64,000 nucleotides of DNA, taken from Chitinophaga filiformis. Lineage in GTDB: Bacteria; Bacteroidota; Bacteroidia; Chitinophagales; Chitinophagaceae. Positions 28,421 to 35,919 of the stretch are shown here, piece after piece; position 1 is the first letter of the stretch, and each line of letters starts with the position of its first letter. Made by a program: the position numbers and the translations under genes. The DNA is taken from the NCBI RefSeq assembly GCF_021646545.1, contig NZ_JAKIRP010000003.1:620001-684000 (forward strand), given 5' to 3'. The notes under the pieces were generated by a model, which saw only the letters and a program-made list of their open reading frames with translations, made no database searches and was not told the origin of the DNA.

Positions 28421-29146
28421 TTATTGGTTTACGATATTTTTAACGGAAAACATGTGCTGATAATTATCTGCAATACGGTCGGCCGGTGTACCAGGCGTCA
28501 TAAACCCAGCCATCTGCCGGAAGCTGACCGGCGTAGCACCGTTGAACCAGCTCATGGCATCCGCCTGCAAGATAACTTTGGGTTTAGATTGCGGGCCGGT
28601 CCGCAGTGGTGAAGGCAGGGACAGCGTCACCATACGTTGGGTAACGTGAGGCGCCCTGTATCCGCCGATATGGAATTGCAGCATATGGTTGGGTAGCCGG
28701 GAGGATGGGGAAGTACCTTCCAGTTTCGCCATAATATAACCGCTGTTCCAGGTCCAGAACATCCCATATAACGGATCCAATGCGCCGCTCTGCGGGCCGC
28801 TGAAATTCAGCACGCTATCCACACCTATCATGAAAGACAGCTGTGTATACTCCCCTTCCGGGCACTGTGGCAACAGGATCTTCTTCGAAGCAACACTGTC
28901 TTCACTGACCAGGAAATACGCCGGCGGCAGTGCGATCTTCCTGCCATTGGCAGCTATCAGTGAAAAATTACTGAGATAGTATTTGAACAATGTGATATTG
29001 AAAGTATCTCCTGCAGCATTGGTGTAGGTCCCCGTCCGCAGCTGCATGGGCTGGCTGGCTACTATATGACTGATCTCCAGCTGCATCTGCTGTGCAGCTG
29101 TGCCCGTGGAAATGAACAGGAATATCAGTAATAACAGGCGGTTCAT
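28421..29146 (-). CDS. MbnP-family copper-binding-type protein
   Basis: The 241-aa exported protein has a signal peptide (LLLLIFLFISTGTAAQ). It carries the family hallmark block near residues 124-144, GALDPLYGMFWTWNSGYIMA followed by KLEG, with Trp131 and Trp133. It also has the conserved YYLSNFSL strand and HIGGYRAP segment. In methanotrophs, MbnP binds copper through a kynurenine made from a tryptophan by the diheme enzyme MbnH. Here the same two genes are adjacent (6-nt gap), but no methanobactin precursor, TonB receptor or other mbn gene is visible. A general copper or redox role is therefore more likely. Confidence 0.82.
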   Translation of the reverse strand: MNRLLLLIFLFISTGTAAQQMQLEISHIVASQPMQLRTGTYTNAAGDTFNITLFKYYLSNFSLIAANGRKIALPPAYFLVSEDSVASKKILLPQCPEGEYTQLSFMIGVDSVLNFSGPQSGALDPLYGMFWTWNSGYIMAKLEGTSPSSRLPNHMLQFHIGGYRAPHVTQRMVTLSLPSPLRTGPQSKPKVILQADAMSWFNGATPVSFRQMAGFMTPGTPADRIADNYQHMFSVKNIVNQ

Positions 29147-29207
29147 AATATCGAAAGTAAGCGATTTTTTTTATTACCTTGTCGAAATACGTTTAACATT
29201 ATAACCC

Positions 29208-29786
29208 ATGACAGAAGACATATTACAGCAATTCCCAGAACACTACCAGTACATTGCCGACGCCACGAACGCTTCCGGATTTACTATGGCCTCCGACCCG
29301 CTCACCTGCTCCCTGCTCCGTACACTGGCAGCATCCAAACCCTATGGCAGCTTTCTCGAACTGGGCACAGGCACCGGCCTCTCCACGTCCTGGATACTGG
29401 ACGGAATGGATAAGGAAAGCACCCTTATTTCTGTAGATAATGCAGAAGAGTTCCTGGATATCGCCAAACAGTTTTTAAGCGACGACAAGCGCCTGAAACT
29501 CGTACACGCCGATGGTGGCGAATGGCTCAAGGAAAACAGGCGCAGAAAGTTCGATTTCATTTTTGCCGATACCTGGCATGGTAAATACCTGATGCTGGAA
29601 GAAGCACTGACCATGCTCAACAAAGGAGGCCTTTACATTATCGACGATATGCTGCCGCAGCCTAACTGGCCGGAAGGACATGCAGAAAAAGCAACACAAC
29701 TGATAAAAGACCTCGAAGCAAGAGAAGACCTGTTACTCACGAAAATGGTATGGGCAACAGGGATCATTATTGCGGTGAAGAAATAG
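29208..29786 (+). CDS. O-methyltransferase-like class I SAM-dependent methyltransferase
   Basis: The 192-aa cytoplasmic protein has the SAM-binding motif I FLELGTGTGLSTSWIL near residues 47-62, the acidic end of strand 2 (ISVDNAEEF) and FIFADTWHGKY near 119-130, as in catechol-type O-methyltransferases. The helices expected for substrate binding at the N terminus are short. The substrate is unknown. The gene is monocistronic with a strong terminator 18 nt after its stop. Confidence 0.85.
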   Translation: MTEDILQQFPEHYQYIADATNASGFTMASDPLTCSLLRTLAASKPYGSFLELGTGTGLSTSWILDGMDKESTLISVDNAEEFLDIAKQFLSDDKRLKLVHADGGEWLKENRRRKFDFIFADTWHGKYLMLEEALTMLNKGGLYIIDDMLPQPNWPEGHAEKATQLIKDLEAREDLLLTKMVWATGIIIAVKK

Positions 29787-29803
29787 CTTGCATCTCTTTT
29801 TGT

Positions 29804-29835
29804 AAAGGCCTCCGGACAGTTTTCCGGGGGCCTTT
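29804..29835 (+). terminator. intrinsic terminator
   Basis: AAAGGCC-tCCGG pairs with CCGG-gGGCCTTT across an 8-nt loop, followed by a modest T-rich tail. It ends the methyltransferase transcript. Confidence 0.8.
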
Positions 29836-29907
29836 GCTGTTTTAGGTACCGGAATGCCCGTTTCCCGGTAAATCTTGTCCACCCCGCGAGATGCTGCTGG
29901 TCAGGGT

Positions 29908-29924
29908 GGTATACCGGGTATACC
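29908..29924. promoter_or_regulatory. duplicated GGTATACC palindrome upstream of cupin gene
   Basis: The self-complementary 8-mer GGTATACC occurs twice with a single G between (GGTATACCGGGTATACC), 37 nt before the cupin start. Two adjacent dyads on nearly the same helical face suggest cooperative binding by a dimeric regulator. The factor is unknown. Confidence 0.45.
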
Positions 29925-29961
29925 TTTACGTTACAATTCTGAACATTAAAAAATTAAACAC

Positions 29962-30372
29962 ATGAAACGTAATAACATTCTCGCAGGCGCAATAGTTACA
30001 GTAGTTATGATGGCAGCAACGATCATCCCCGGCTCTGCCAGTGCGCAGCTAAAAGGCCTTGGCCGTACTGATCTTCAGCAACATGATCTCAGCATTCCCG
30101 GACGTGAAGCCGTGCAGGTACTTGTGGATTTTAAGCCGGGCGTAACAGCTCCCAAGCATAGCCATCCGGGAGAAGAGATTATCTATGTGACTGAAGGAGT
30201 GTTAGAGTATAAACTTGAAGGGAAACCGCCGGTAACGCTCAAGGCTGGTGATGTGTTGTTCATACCATACGGCGTGAAGCATGAAGTGAAGAATGTGGGA
30301 AAGGGTGAAGCGAAGGAACTTGCGACGTATGTAGTGGAAAAAGGGAAGCCGCTGGTAGTGCTGGCGAAGTGA
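29962..30372 (+). CDS. secreted cupin-domain protein
   Basis: The 136-aa precursor has a signal peptide ending SASAQ (about residue 28), then a single cupin barrel. Motif 1 is PGVTAPKHSHPGEEIIYVTEG (about 58-78) with His and Glu metal ligands, and motif 2 is GDVLFIPYGVKHEVKN (about 95-110). One-domain cupins of this type bind a divalent metal; many are small-molecule dioxygenases, isomerases or binding proteins. The reaction cannot be told from sequence. The export signal is noteworthy since most stand-alone cupins are cytoplasmic. Confidence 0.88.
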   Translation: MKRNNILAGAIVTVVMMAATIIPGSASAQLKGLGRTDLQQHDLSIPGREAVQVLVDFKPGVTAPKHSHPGEEIIYVTEGVLEYKLEGKPPVTLKAGDVLFIPYGVKHEVKNVGKGEAKELATYVVEKGKPLVVLAK

Positions 30373-30379
30373 GGCGGAA

Positions 30380-30411
30380 AGGCTTTCAGGGAGTACCTGG
30401 AAGCCTTTTTT
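30380..30411 (+). terminator. intrinsic terminator of the cupin gene
   Basis: AGGCTTTCAGG and CCTGGAAGCCT form an 11-bp stem with one mismatch and a GAGTA loop, followed by a T-run that runs directly into the 20-bp repeat array. Confidence 0.82.
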
Positions 30412-30490
30412 ACATGACATATAGTGCCTTTTCGTGACATAAAATGCATTTGCGCGACATATAAGCACGTTTCGTGACATAAACTAGCTA
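30411..30490. repeat. four phased 20-bp direct repeats
   Basis: Units 30411-30430, 30431-30450, 30451-30470 and 30471-30490 have an exact 20-bp period with the core (T)TCGTGACATAAA. Each holds GACATA or GACATAA at the same phase. Units 1 and 3 share ACATATA while 2 and 4 share ACATAAA, giving an underlying 40-bp alternation. There is no spacer, so it is not a CRISPR. It lies between the cupin terminator and the stop codon of the TOPRIM-like gene. Confidence 0.85.
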
Positions 30491-30523
30491 GCTTATCTTT
30501 TCGCGCCCGTTACAATGTTGTGT

Positions 30524-31057
30524 TTAAAATTTCTTAAGCACTCGCAAATCCGCCTGATACGTATTCTCTTTCAGATAACTAACCCAATCCGCCAGTCTTA
30601 TCAGGTCTCTTGCCCCGGCCTCGCGCATTGCGATGAACAAGCGTTTGAAGCGCTCATCATACTTGGAGTTCACAGATTTTGATACTTTCTTAAGCTGCTC
30701 AAGATCTTCCGGTAAATTAAAATCAGATAAGGAAATATTTGCAAGTGTAGCATTATCCAGTATGAACCGCTCCATGGCGGGACTTATCTGAATAATGTAA
30801 TGATGCCTGGCAATATTGGAATGCCTGTGCAATATTAAAGCCCCTGCCTGGCAGACAACGGTAAATTCTTTAAGATAATCTACCTCATACTTGTCTTTGT
30901 CTATAATGCCAATGGCAAAACGATCTGAGAAGTTTTGTTTCATTACTTTAGTAACAGTACCACAACCTTTCTGATGATTATATCGTGTTACTGGTGGTAC
31001 TAAAGTTTCAAGAAGATTGGTGTCAACAAAACATTCAGGGATGACTGCTAAATCCAT
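30524..31057 (-). CDS. TOPRIM-like protein partnered with an AAA ATPase (unrecognised family)
   Basis: The 177-aa soluble protein is not one I recognise. It shows a possible minimal TOPRIM pattern: Glu8 in IPECFVDTNLLETL, like the acidic first motif, and Asp53-x-Asp55 in GIIDKDK, like the DxD metal motif. A helical C-terminal half follows. The start is the ATG at 31057: the stop of the upstream ATPase and this ATG share one base (TGATG), so translation is coupled. A TTG three codon-positions earlier (31060) is possible but less likely. By analogy with OLD, RloAB, AbiL or PARIS-type pairs it may be the nuclease effector of a defence module; this is inference. Confidence 0.6.
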   Translation of the reverse strand: MDLAVIPECFVDTNLLETLVPPVTRYNHQKGCGTVTKVMKQNFSDRFAIGIIDKDKYEVDYLKEFTVVCQAGALILHRHSNIARHHYIIQISPAMERFILDNATLANISLSDFNLPEDLEQLKKVSKSVNSKYDERFKRLFIAMREAGARDLIRLADWVSYLKENTYQADLRVLKKF

Positions 31058-32043
31058 CAAATAAAACTTTCGCTATTGGTGAATAAATCTACTCCGTTTT
31101 GAAAGACGTCATGCAACTCCTGGTCAGAAAGTCGCTTAACGCTTGTTGCACTATTTTCATAGTGAACTAAGAAAACTGATAGTTCATTCCGGCTATTTTC
31201 CAACAGATCATTTAGTATAAAAGGGCTGTGGGTAGCGATAAAATACTGATTGTTCGGGCCATGGATCATTTCCTGTGTAAGAAGCGCCATATATGGAGGA
31301 AACGAATGCGCTTCTGGTTCTTCAAACAGTAGTACACTATCTCTATTTGAAGCGATGGCTGCTTTGAAGAATATAACACGTTGAAGGGTATCTGCAATGG
31401 AATTGTAAGGTATCAGGAACATGCCATCCTTATCAGTAGATTGGATCACTTTAACAGTCTGGCTGCTCTTATCAAAAGCGATGTCTAAACCATATTCTTT
31501 AAACAGCGCAGTAACCTGGCTTTTAAGTTCTCCGTACTGTTCTATAACCGATAACAGGTTGAATCCGAAAGGTGGAATAAGATATTTGCTATGCCCTTTT
31601 TTATAGGCGACGTCAGATTTATAGGTATATCGTTTGATTGGGGGTTCAAAAGAATCGCTTCTTTTCCCACCTTTTACTAATAGTTTTTCATCGACATGAA
31701 AATCGAATGATTCACCGGGATACAATAAAGCAATATTCAATCCTTCCTTGGGGTGATATTTCAATTGGACGTCACCTCCATTCGTCCTGATCACAGCATT
31801 ATTCGCAGTGTTACCATTATAAAACAATTCCGTTTCATGTTCCAAACGGATCAGGCTATTTAATTTTTTGAGTGCATTTTCCCTTAGATACGGCAATGAA
31901 AATAATGATAAAGCCTCTATGATATTGGATTTCCCTACGTTAGGACGACCTATGAAAAGGTTGATCCGTTTGAAGCCGTCTAGCTCCAAATTCCTGATGG
32001 ATTTAAAATTATTGATGGCTATATGATCGAGAGAATTTGACAT
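31057..32043 (-). CDS. AAA-family (OLD/RecF-like) ATPase
   Basis: The 328-aa protein begins with the SMC/RecF-type strand HIAINNFKSIRNLELDGF and the Walker A motif GRPNVGKSN (residues 32-40). Walker B is LLFEEPEAHSFPP (238-250), followed by the switch histidine in IATHSPFIL (269-277). The ABC signature between them is degenerate (YNSIADTLQR, no LSGG). The compact body between residues 60 and 200 is family-specific. No transmembrane segment or fused nuclease is present. It is coupled to the TOPRIM-like gene and follows the 105-aa gene by 90 nt on the same strand. Such ATPases sense or gate nuclease partners in several anti-phage systems. Confidence 0.88.
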   Translation of the reverse strand: MSNSLDHIAINNFKSIRNLELDGFKRINLFIGRPNVGKSNIIEALSLFSLPYLRENALKKLNSLIRLEHETELFYNGNTANNAVIRTNGGDVQLKYHPKEGLNIALLYPGESFDFHVDEKLLVKGGKRSDSFEPPIKRYTYKSDVAYKKGHSKYLIPPFGFNLLSVIEQYGELKSQVTALFKEYGLDIAFDKSSQTVKVIQSTDKDGMFLIPYNSIADTLQRVIFFKAAIASNRDSVLLFEEPEAHSFPPYMALLTQEMIHGPNNQYFIATHSPFILNDLLENSRNELSVFLVHYENSATSVKRLSDQELHDVFQNGVDLFTNSESFI

Positions 32044-32133
32044 CGTTAGCTAAAATAGGACATTTTCTGAACAGATCAGTGGCTGAATATACACCATTCA
32101 GATATTTCAATACTCCATCCGGAGACAAAAAAT

Positions 32134-32451
32134 TCAGCCATTCCAATAGTCATACACCTCTTTCAACAACACTTCCTCACTAACCTCCTTAAGTACCTTC
32201 GCGACGCTTTGTGTTTCTGATGTAGTCTCATCAATCACCTCAAACTCGGCATAATATTTCATGTCTTCCTGCGCACAATCCCTGAACTTCCAGTTTGATA
32301 CATAAACCAGCTTATCTTTCTTCTTAAACCCAACAGCACATAAATCAGCCTCCCAGAAGTCTACCAGTTCAACAACATCTTCTCCGAGCATTTTCACGAT
32401 CAGATTATATATGTATCTGATACCCGGATCTTTAATTTGCAAATCTTCCAT
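32134..32451 (-). CDS. hypothetical protein upstream of the ATPase pair
   Basis: The 105-aa acidic protein has no signal peptide. It starts MEDLQIKDPGIRYIYNLIVKML and contains a predicted beta-rich middle (KKDKLVYVSNWKFRDCAQEDMKYYAEFEV) and an amphipathic C-terminal helix. I do not recognise the family; the size and charge are like orphan immunity or small regulatory proteins. It precedes the ATPase-TOPRIM pair on the same strand by 90 nt and could be part of the same transcript. A terminator belonging to fucP lies just upstream at 32475-32508. Confidence 0.6.
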   Translation of the reverse strand: MEDLQIKDPGIRYIYNLIVKMLGEDVVELVDFWEADLCAVGFKKKDKLVYVSNWKFRDCAQEDMKYYAEFEVIDETTSETQSVAKVLKEVSEEVLLKEVYDYWNG

Positions 32452-32474
32452 ACGTTATCATTGTCAGCAACAAA

Positions 32475-32508
32475 ATAAAAAATAAAAGGGCGCCATGCTG
32501 ACACCCTT
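32475..32508 (-). terminator. intrinsic terminator of the fucP transcript (minus strand)
   Basis: On the minus strand, AAGGGTG pairs with CGCCCTT across a 9-nt loop and is followed by a long T-rich tract. It separates the sugar operon from the 105-aa gene. Confidence 0.72.
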
Positions 32509-32531
32509 CTATTGAACTATTTGATTGTTTA

Positions 32532-33830
32532 TTAGTGTGCTTTATCCAGCTTATATCCTTTCACGCCAAACCACACCACTACTGCAAAGCAGATCAGCGG
32601 CAGGATGTAAGCCATCTGGATATTGGAATTATCAGAGATGAGTCCCATCAGCGGAGGGAAGATAGCACCACCTACGATAGACATGATGATCAGTGATGAT
32701 CCGAACTTTGTATCAGGTCCCAGGCCTTTAATACCCAGGGAGAAGATAGTCGGGAACATGATAGACATGAAGAACGGTACTGCCAGTACAGTCCATACGG
32801 CTATCTGTCCTTTGGTGGTCATTGCGATCAGGATCAATCCCACGTTGATAGCACCATACAGTGTTAATAAGGTTTGTGGTTTAAAGGTGCGCATCAGGAA
32901 CGTACCGAAGAAACGGCCAACCATGAAACCTAAACCTGCCACAGAACCTAACAATACCGCAGCTTCCTTCTCTCCTATTCCTGCTGTGAACTTTGCGAAA
33001 CGGATAAAGAAGGCATTTACACCTACCTGTCCGCCGATATAAAAGAACATTGCTACTACGGCAGCAATCAGGTGGCGATGCCTGAATATGCTACCTTTTT
33101 CGCCTGCTGTTGCATCGATGCTTGTATCCTCCTGTTCAGTTACTTCCGGCATTTTGGTGACAACAAACAATATAGCGATCAGCAGTACAACGATACCGAT
33201 CACAAGGTAGGGCACCTTTACAGTGCTGGCCTCGCCGATAAGATATTGCTGCAATGCATCTGGCGACATTGCCGTGATCTGCTCCTTGCTCAGTTCTGTA
33301 CCGGAGAGGATGAACTTTGCACCCAATATCGGCGCGATCATTGCCCCCACACCATTGAATGACTGTGCCAGGTTCAGACGTGTTGTAGCGGTCTCCGGAC
33401 TACCCAATACAGATACATAAGGATTGGCAGCTGTTTCCAGGAATGTAAGACCAGTAGCAATGATGAACAGTGCTCCCAGGAAGAAGCTGTATTCACGCGT
33501 ATTGGCGGCCGGAATAAACAAAAAAGCGCCCAATGCATACAGGGCCAATCCGAGGATAATACCCGCCTTATATCCAAACTTCTTCATCACCGCTCCTGCT
33601 GGCAGTGCCATCAGGAAGTAGGCAGCAAAGACTGCGGAGTCAATAAATGCAGACTGCATATCTGACAACTGACAGGCCTTTTTCAGGTGTGGAATAAGAA
33701 TAGGGCTCATATTGTGGATCAGCGCCCAGAGAAAAAATAAACTGGTTACCAGTATGAATGCGAACAGGTAACTCTTTTTTGTATCGGTGTTTGCCTTAAC
33801 TGTGGAAGTGGGCATCGCGGCTCCGGCCAT
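32532..33830 (-). CDS. fucP: L-fucose:proton symporter-type sugar permease
   Basis: The 432-aa MFS transporter has twelve predicted membrane segments and FucP-type motifs: FFLWALIHNMSPILIPHLKKACQL in the first helix, GRFFGTFLMR in the central loop, and FLETAANPYVSVLGSPETATTRLNLAQSFNGVG near residue 140. FucP-group carriers import L-fucose and related sugars with protons. It is the last gene of an operon of non-phosphorylating L-fucose enzymes, which supports the substrate. The ATG at 33830 is used; another Met five codons on is possible. Confidence 0.88.
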   Translation of the reverse strand: MAGAAMPTSTVKANTDTKKSYLFAFILVTSLFFLWALIHNMSPILIPHLKKACQLSDMQSAFIDSAVFAAYFLMALPAGAVMKKFGYKAGIILGLALYALGAFLFIPAANTREYSFFLGALFIIATGLTFLETAANPYVSVLGSPETATTRLNLAQSFNGVGAMIAPILGAKFILSGTELSKEQITAMSPDALQQYLIGEASTVKVPYLVIGIVVLLIAILFVVTKMPEVTEQEDTSIDATAGEKGSIFRHRHLIAAVVAMFFYIGGQVGVNAFFIRFAKFTAGIGEKEAAVLLGSVAGLGFMVGRFFGTFLMRTFKPQTLLTLYGAINVGLILIAMTTKGQIAVWTVLAVPFFMSIMFPTIFSLGIKGLGPDTKFGSSLIIMSIVGGAIFPPLMGLISDNSNIQMAYILPLICFAVVVWFGVKGYKLDKAH

Positions 33831-33866
33831 ATGTAAAATTTATATAGTGAAAATTGCTGTTGGCAA

Positions 33867-34649
33867 CTAGCTGATAGACCTGTCAAGGTGTGTATAACCA
33901 CCATCTACATATACGATCTGTCCAGTGGTATGGGATGACACATTTGACAACAGGAACACCGTCATGTTAGCGATCTCCTCTGAAGTGGTCATGCGTTTTT
34001 CAAACGGGATCTTGGCTACGATAGACGCCAGTTTCTCCTGTGGATTCGGTAAAGAGTTGATCCAGGTTTCATACAGCGGCGTCCATACCTCTGCAGGAAT
34101 CACTGTATTTACGCGGATGCCATGAGGTATCAGTTCTACTGCCCATTCACGGGTCAGCGCATTGATACCACCTTTGGAGGCTGCGTAACCGGATGTATTT
34201 CCCTGGCCTGTATCTGCTACCTTAGAACCGATATTTACGATATTACCTTTCGTAGCTTTCAGGTGAGGCAATGCATAGTGCGCCAGGTTGTAGTAGTGGG
34301 AGATGTTCTTCTGCAAAGATGCCATGAACTTCTCAGGACTACCGCTTTCCAGGCCCACGCCATCATTTACACCGGCATTATTTACTAATCCGTCGATGCG
34401 GCCGTATTTTTCCACGGTAAAATCGATCACCTTTTTACAGGCGGCTGCTTCTCCCAGTTCTGCAGTTACCTCAACGGCTTTGCCACCGGCAGCAGTGATA
34501 GCTGCTACTGTCTTATTGTTGTCTTCTGTGCTTCTGCCCGCAATTACGGTAATACCGCCTTCTGCAGCAATCAGTTTGGAGATTGCCTCACCAATGCCTT
34601 TAGCGCCACCTGTAACTATAAATACTTTATCTTTTAATCCCAGATCCAT
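33867..34649 (-). CDS. SDR-family dehydrogenase, probable L-fucose dehydrogenase
   Basis: The 260-aa NAD(P)-binding enzyme has TGGAKGIG at residues 13-20, the NNAG motif near 90 and the catalytic Ser with Tyr-x3-Lys in GYAASKGG (about 156-163). The GHTTGQIVYVDGGYTHLDR-like C terminus (SSHTTGQIVYVDGGYTH) is typical of sugar-oxidising SDRs. In this operon it most plausibly oxidises L-fucose to fucono-lactone. Substrate is inferred from neighbours: FucP follows 36 nt downstream, and the lactonase precedes. Confidence 0.78.
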   Translation of the reverse strand: MDLGLKDKVFIVTGGAKGIGEAISKLIAAEGGITVIAGRSTEDNNKTVAAITAAGGKAVEVTAELGEAAACKKVIDFTVEKYGRIDGLVNNAGVNDGVGLESGSPEKFMASLQKNISHYYNLAHYALPHLKATKGNIVNIGSKVADTGQGNTSGYAASKGGINALTREWAVELIPHGIRVNTVIPAEVWTPLYETWINSLPNPQEKLASIVAKIPFEKRMTTSEEIANMTVFLLSNVSSHTTGQIVYVDGGYTHLDRSIS

Positions 34650-34684
34650 GTGAATCGTTTAAATTGTTTTAATTGACCAAGGAA

Positions 34685-35512
34685 CTACAGACCGTAGAAC
34701 CTGACAGCGTTTCCGCCCATGACACCTGCCTTTTCACTGGCAGAAAGACGGCTGATATAATCAGTAACAATCCCTATTACTTCCGCGTAACTGGCCGCTA
34801 GTTTACATACCGGCCAGTCAGACCCGAACATCAGGCGTTCGGGACCGAAGGCTTCGAGCACTACATCCAGGAAAGGTGTAAAATGCGCAGCATCCCACTT
34901 CTGCCAGTCAGCTTCTGTCACCAGCCCACTTAGTTTGCAGTATACATGCGGATGTTGTGCGATCGCACGCATATGCGTTTCCCAGGCGCTGATATCTCCC
35001 GTTTTGAAATAAGGTTTGGCCATATGATCTATGACCAGCCGCTGACCGGGAAACTGCTGTACAAAAGCCGCCACTGCGGGTAATTGTACAGGATATACCA
35101 GTATATCGTAGGTGAAATTGTATTTTGACAATGCCCGTATCCCTTCACAGAAATCACTCCTCAGTATAAAGGCAGGATCTGGCTCTCCCTGTACAATATG
35201 CCTGAAGCCTTTCAGCTTTTCAAAACGACTGAAATGTTCCAGTCTTTCAGACAGGTCATCTGCGCGAAGATCGACCCATCCTACTACACCTTTAATGAAA
35301 TTGTGTTGAGCGGCCAGATCAAGCAGAAAATTGGTTTCTGTTTCCGACTGATCTGCCTGTACTGCTACACAACCATCCACACCATTTTCCTGCAACACAG
35401 GTTGCAGATGGTGTGGCAGAAAATCTTCCTGGATCACTTTCATATCGTCAGTGATCCAGGCATCCTTTACAGGGTGATATTGCCAGAAATGCTGGTGTGC
35501 GTCTATAATCAT
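34685..35512 (-). CDS. amidohydrolase family, probable L-fuconolactonase
   Basis: The 275-aa TIM-barrel hydrolase belongs to the amidohydrolase-2 / L-fuconolactonase group. It opens with the metal-binding IIDAHQHFWQY (residues 2-12). It has KGFRHIVQGEPDPAFI, VIDHMAKPYFKTG and the late Asp in MFGSDWPVCKLAASY, all family hallmarks. It should open L-fucono-lactone to L-fuconate in the cytoplasm. Position between the dehydrogenase and the mutarotase supports this. L-rhamnonolactonase or related lactonases are the alternative. Confidence 0.82.
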   Translation of the reverse strand: MIIDAHQHFWQYHPVKDAWITDDMKVIQEDFLPHHLQPVLQENGVDGCVAVQADQSETETNFLLDLAAQHNFIKGVVGWVDLRADDLSERLEHFSRFEKLKGFRHIVQGEPDPAFILRSDFCEGIRALSKYNFTYDILVYPVQLPAVAAFVQQFPGQRLVIDHMAKPYFKTGDISAWETHMRAIAQHPHVYCKLSGLVTEADWQKWDAAHFTPFLDVVLEAFGPERLMFGSDWPVCKLAASYAEVIGIVTDYISRLSASEKAGVMGGNAVRFYGL

Positions 35513-35581
35513 TATTTCATAACGTTTAGCTTCCTTTTCAGTGGTTATAAAGCTATACTTCCTTACTGCTATTCCGCTTCA

Positions 35582-35914
35582 TCAATGTAGTGAAAAGATC
35601 CTGTCCATCATCAGCCATTTCTCGCCGGGTTTCGCTACAGGCAGGGCCTTCTGATACTTCCACATCAGCTGCTCCCACTCCTGTACTTTAGGATTGGCAG
35701 CATCTGCCGCTCCTTTCGCGTCGAAGGAGAAACTGTCGTTCACCTCCATGATCATAAAGAGACGGTCCATGATACGGTAGATCTCCATATTGGTGATACC
35801 GCTATCAGTGATGCTCTTTTTTATCTCCGGCCATACCTCACGATGGTAGGCTTCATATTCTGCTATCAGAGCCGGATCATTCACCAGGTCCAATGCCAGG
35901 CAGTAACGTTTCAT
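35582..35914 (-). CDS. L-rhamnose mutarotase-family protein, probable L-fucose mutarotase
   Basis: The 110-aa protein matches the RhaM/COG3254 mutarotase family: MKRYCLALDL at the start, EAYHREVWPEIKKSI near residues 21-35 with the conserved His, YRIMDRLFMIMEV in the middle and WLMMDRIFSLH at the end. It interconverts alpha and beta anomers of a deoxy-hexose, giving the dehydrogenase its preferred form. The gene starts 5 nt after the diketo-acid hydrolase stop, so they are coupled. Fucose as substrate is inferred from the operon. Confidence 0.85.
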   Translation of the reverse strand: MKRYCLALDLVNDPALIAEYEAYHREVWPEIKKSITDSGITNMEIYRIMDRLFMIMEVNDSFSFDAKGAADAANPKVQEWEQLMWKYQKALPVAKPGEKWLMMDRIFSLH

Positions 35915-35919
35915 AGTGT

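Noticed and set aside
30411..30490. CRISPR array
   Set aside because: The 20-bp units are contiguous with no spacers and no cas genes are nearby.
31057..32043. Insertion sequence or phage integrase around the ATPase module
   Set aside because: No transposase, integrase or flanking tRNA was seen; mobility is inferred only from composition and context.
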